From positions 9,760,501 to 9,824,500 of the forward strand of contig NC_132982.1 of assembly GCF_047496725.1 (NCBI RefSeq): a DNA stretch of 64,000 nt. The letters run 5' to 3'. A program made the position numbers and the translations under genes. Source of the stretch: Anoplolepis gracilipes. Its lineage: Eukaryota; Arthropoda; Insecta; Hymenoptera; Formicidae. Shown piece after piece: positions 62,776 through 64,000 of the stretch. The notes beneath the pieces are model-generated. The model was not told the origin of the DNA. It was given only the letters and a program-made list of their open reading frames with translations, and made no database searches. How positions within the stretch are numbered: position 1 is the first letter of the stretch; every line of letters begins with the position of its first letter.

Positions 62776-64000
62776 CCTGTAACAAACAACGAGAAAGATC
62801 TAATTTTATTTTTTAAAATAATCTAGTTTATCTAATTTTTTCATTCTACGATTACAAATATTATATGAAACTTTTTCTTTAATTTTCTGTCTTACTTATA
62901 ATCTCTCACCATTAATCAAATCTATAACAGATTATATTTTATCATCTTATTTCTTTATTCTTGTTTATAGTTTATATTGTTACAAAATGTATTTTTAGAT
63001 TTAAATTTCTTAAAAACTATTATTTTAATTCAATTTAACATACTTATTTTTTTTTTTTTTTTTGTATTATTCTAGTTCTTTTCTACTGTTTAATCTATTT
63101 TAATCCTTGATGAAGTAAAGCTCTTTGCGATTTTCTATTCTCCAATTATCGTGAGAATCTCCCAACAATTTCTCCATGAATGCCAGCTGTGAATTTATGT
63201 GAAAGTGTATCTCACTTTTCTCCGTTTGGTTTTATTAGTCGTGACCGCGATACAGTAGCTTTATACGTATATCTCCAGTCAATATCGAATTCGTGTGAAA
63301 CACAGACAGTGTGTTTTTTTTTTAGTTTCATATGTAATTACTCGTCTAAAGTTTAGAAAATTTTACCTTAAAGTCTTTCCGATATATCTTTCATTGTTCT
63401 CGTAAAGATAAGTCTTATTGTTTCACTAGAATAACATTCTTACTCATCCACGTGTAGATAACAATTTCCGGTAATGGTACCGGACCGACTAAGGCTGTCT
63501 TGCGTGAAGACGTATGCAATTATACGGATGGGACTAACGAAAGCGAGAGGAAGTCGGGTGAAAGTCGTTTAACCGGTTCATATAAATACTATTGTGACAT
63601 TTCTTGCCGGGGCCTGGTACATCTCTCTCCTCAAATATATTTCGTTCCGAAATCCCTTTATGGACACGGGGAAAGCAATTGCGTAACGAATGCAGTCTGA
63701 TGTTTGTACAGTGGTGAAATGATTTGAATTTTAAATGAGATCAAACATTTAACACGTTTCAAACGACTCCACATCTTTACGATTGCTTGATACGCGGATT
63801 TTAGAGAGAAACCGCTGTATTTGGTAAAGATATATTATATATACATAATACAGTTGTGTGTGTGTGTGTGTGTGTGTGAGTGACGCATCTTTCGTTTACC
63901 ACCTACGACAGTGAAAGTTGTTACGTCTTGTTTACGCACGGATACTTCTAATTTCTTACTTCTCACCTTGCCTTGACATCTAGTTAAAGTGCCGATTCGT
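62776..64000. promoter_or_regulatory. Upstream region of scarface; (TG)n microsatellite
   Basis: This is the flank upstream of the minus-strand scarface start codon. It is AT-rich with a T-run at about 63046-63063 and a (TG)n tract at about 63853-63880. I recognise no further coding exon. Confidence 0.45.

Noticed and set aside
1..64000. CRISPR arrays, prophage, retroviral genes or autonomous transposase
   Set aside because: No spaced identical repeats of CRISPR type and no integrase, reverse transcriptase or transposase motifs were seen on reading both strands.

Overview
This is a nuclear window from an insect, most likely a hymenopteran and probably an ant. The DNA is AT-rich. Genes carry short GT-AG introns and encode recognisable metazoan or insect proteins. 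Microsatellites and small foldback elements fill the gaps. I found 17 protein-coding genes and one intron-containing tRNA. Most multi-exon models below were assembled by hand from splice signals and reading phase, and every one closes in frame.

Layout. 0.3-1.7 kb (-): class A GPCR resembling adenosine receptors. 2.8-6.9 kb (+): the last five exons of the nonsense-mediated-decay kinase SMG1; its kinase domain lies upstream of the window, so the GPCR probably sits antisense inside an SMG1 intron. 9.4-11.8 kb (-): methanethiol oxidase (SELENBP1 family). 13.9-14.2 kb (-): small single-pass membrane ORF. 16.7-19.2 kb (-): SLC5 sodium/solute symporter. 20.1-25.0 kb (-): APCDD1, including a distant signal-peptide exon. 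27.5-29.5 kb (+): NOL11. 29.9-32.1 kb (-): UQCRC2, divergent from mRpS15 (33.1-34.2 kb, +). 35.2-35.8 kb (+): BUD31. 35.9-37.9 kb (-): CRLF3, placed 116 bp behind an unrecognised gene with four KYSW motifs and TQT motifs (38.0-39.8 kb, -). 41.3-46.2 kb (-): TMF1 golgin. 47.7 kb (+): tRNA-Ile(UAU). 48.5-51.0 kb (+): ZP-domain membrane protein. 51.2-53.1 kb (-): unrecognised protein with a 90-bp in-frame tandem repeat, divergent from IQCK (53.4-54.1 kb, +). 54.2-54.9 kb (-): mRpS34. 55.3-56.7 kb: a tandem segmental duplication with exon-like pieces. 57.0-62.8 kb (-): the serine protease homologue scarface.

The genes do not form one pathway. Some themes recur: RNA and ribosome biology (SMG1, NOL11, BUD31, mRpS15, mRpS34), mitochondria (UQCRC2 and both mitoribosomal proteins), and extracellular or cuticle/epithelial proteins (APCDD1, ZP protein, scarface). 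The least explained material is the KYSW/TQT protein, the 30-residue-repeat protein beside IQCK, the duplicated 55-56.7 kb unit, and four SUMO-interaction-like motifs in TMF1. No CRISPR, prophage, viral or bacterial-type system was seen.
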